This document shows positions 39,412-40,468 of a stretch of DNA of 40,468 nucleotides, in pieces. A program made the translations under genes and the position numbers. Source of the stretch: an uncultured Collinsella sp. (GTDB lineage Bacteria > Actinomycetota > Coriobacteriia > Coriobacteriales > Coriobacteriaceae). Below the pieces are notes generated by a model. It was given only the letters and a program-made list of their open reading frames with translations, had not been told where the DNA came from and made no database searches. Numbering within the stretch: the first letter of the stretch is position 1; every line of letters starts with the position of its first letter. The DNA lies in assembly GCA_900545555.1 (NCBI GenBank), contig UQZI01000010.1, forward strand, positions 1 to 40,468. The letters run 5' to 3'.

Positions 39412-40098
39412 CTACAAATAAATCCCCTCACCGAGCTGCTTGTGGAACTCGGCGTGATGGTCGCGTGCCCAAGTAAAGAGTGCCTGGTCAAAGTCGGTGC
39501 GCGTGGCCGGGACGCCAAAGACGCCGGCAACTTCGACACGTACAAACTCCAGTGCCGGCAGCTTGTTGATGGCGGTGAGGGCAAACGGGGACGTGGGTTT
39601 TTCGAACAGATAGCGGCTGCCTTGCAGCGCGTCGCAACTGGCGCACGTGTTGCCGAGCGACGGGGCTTTGGAGGCTCGTGCGCCTACGGGTTTGTAGCCA
39701 CAGCGCTTAGAAAGATAGTCGCGGATCTCGCCCGGGACGCAGCCAAGAGCGGGAACAATGGCGAGCGCGTTGGCATTGGCCGTGTCGATGGCAATGTGCC
39801 CGGCTTCGTTGGGCGCGTGCGCAATGGCGATGCCCTTGCCGTCATCGGTTCGATAGGGAATGCCGAAGGCCGCGACCGAGGTCTCTTTGTGACACTTCCA
39901 GCACTCGCGCTTGCCCAGTACTAGATATATATACGGCGCTGAGGGGTCGGATCGGTCAACACCGGGCAGCCACTCGGCAAAGGGCTCGGGGTTGACGCCG
40001 CTGGGTACATACCAGATCTTCTTGGTCCGGTCCCATTTGGCGCCCAGCGCCTTGGCTTCTTCTTTGTGCGAAAAGGGGACATCGAGCTCGGTGCGCAT
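39412..40098 (-). CDS. DUF5710-containing zinc-binding protein, unknown function
   Basis: The 228-residue protein opens with a DUF5710-like module (about 1-50; LDVPFSHKEEAKALGAKWDRTKKIWYVP), a short domain often found in plasmid and phage-type primase or DNA-processing proteins. Two cysteine pairs follow: CWKC in GKRECWKCHKE and CASC in GNTCASCDAL. A C-terminal helical part ends it. The ATG at 40098 has AAGGAG five bases upstream; the in-frame ATG at 40134 has none. A DNA-related role is possible because of the domain, but no catalytic motif is visible. It converges with the zinc-ribbon gene. Confidence 0.75.
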   Translation of the reverse strand: MRTELDVPFSHKEEAKALGAKWDRTKKIWYVPSGVNPEPFAEWLPGVDRSDPSAPYIYLVLGKRECWKCHKETSVAAFGIPYRTDDGKGIAIAHAPNEAGHIAIDTANANALAIVPALGCVPGEIRDYLSKRCGYKPVGARASKAPSLGNTCASCDALQGSRYLFEKPTSPFALTAINKLPALEFVRVEVAGVFGVPATRTDFDQALFTWARDHHAEFHKQLGEGIYL

Positions 40099-40388
40099 GG
40101 CGGCTCCTTGGTGCTGCAGGTGCGAGTGGCTCAAGGATACCGCAGGGCGCAGACATCGCGGCGTTTTGTTGAGAAGTTGCGGCGCGGACTGCTTGGTTAC
40201 GCCGTTAGATAAATTGGCAAGTAGATGGTCGGCTTTTGACCAGTTGGGCGGTTGGAGCAGCTTGCGGCGCAGTTTTGTGCCTGGCTATTGTTGATGTTGG
40301 GGTATTGAATTTGTTTGGCAGCCATTCGTCAGGTGAATTGATGCTACGTTGCGATGACGGTTGGAACTGCCAGCGGATTTAGCGACAT
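40099..40388. other. Intergenic stretch with no recognisable gene
   Basis: No ORF with family features or clear repeat was found. TTACGCCGTT near 40197 matches the left arm of the 16072 hairpin but lacks its complement, so it is at most a remnant. Confidence 0.5.
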
Positions 40389-40425
40389 AAAACAAAACAG
40401 CCCAAAGGACATAGCCTCTGAGCTG
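40389..40425 (-). terminator. Terminator of the partial tRNA
   Basis: On the minus strand, CAGCTCAGAGG pairs with CCTTTGGGCTG (two G-U pairs) and TTTTGTTTT follows. It lies 8 bases beyond the tRNA 3' end. Confidence 0.85.
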
Positions 40426-40433
40426 CGAACATT

Positions 40434-40468
40434 TGGTGGGCGTTAGAAGATTTGAACTTCTGACCTCT
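40434..40468 (-). tRNA. Partial tRNA, 3' half, cut by the window end
   Basis: On the minus strand the sequence shows a T arm AGAAG-TTCAAAT-CTTCT, the acceptor 3' strand AACGCCC, discriminator A and an encoded CCA (40434-40436). The anticodon lies outside the window, so the amino acid cannot be assigned. Confidence 0.9.

Noticed and set aside
40070..40085. Another GGGGAC-core repeat
   Set aside because: It is within the DUF5710 coding sequence, has no self-pairing arms and is a chance match.

Overview
The window is GC-rich (roughly 60%+), with strong AAGGAG-type ribosome sites, GTG and TTG starts, and an actinobacterial gene set: Mfd, RecQ, a M16C peptidase, mannose-family PTS genes, MetA, and many GntR/HutC regulators paired with SIS-domain deglycases. 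This best fits a gut coriobacterium of the Collinsella type. That assignment rests on gene content only; no rRNA or marker search was possible.

Layout. 1-13,500 is mainly housekeeping: tRNA-Asp, an Rrf2 regulator, an odd MutY-like glycosylase, rubrerythrin, a small membrane protein, RmuC, an ABC exporter, Nth, Mfd, a PAP2 phosphatase and a threonine-aldolase-like enzyme. A GNAT acetyltransferase (13,540-14,130) converges on the next block.

14,150-28,800 is the metabolic centre. It holds three SIS-domain sugar-amine deglycases (15,080; 20,508; 27,810), each near its own GntR/HutC regulator (14,152 on minus; 23,859; 26,910), plus an EamA/DMT transporter (16,442), a mannose-family PTS (EIIAB, EIIC, EIID, 17,707-20,308) and a HAD phosphatase (21,651). 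The expected flow is: an Amadori-type sugar-amino acid enters and is phosphorylated by the PTS, and a SIS deglycase splits it into hexose-6-phosphate and the free amine. The gut genus Collinsella is, to my knowledge, reported to use fructoselysine, which fits. YitT-family and recQ genes are interleaved.

28,880-35,816 holds an L-2-hydroxyacid dehydrogenase, metA (predicted acetyl-CoA type), 5-formyl-THF cyclo-ligase, a hicAB toxin-antitoxin pair bracketed by two near-identical hairpins, and a large M16C metallopeptidase.

35,850-40,100 is accessory-like: a repeat cluster, a phased GAGAGAT array in front of an AlbA_2/RecG-like regulator, and several hypothetical genes, one with an in-frame 18-base duplication. 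A partial tRNA on the minus strand ends the window.

Intergenic space is rich in palindromic repeats: at least three unrelated families, two of which show stem changes that are compensated on the other arm.
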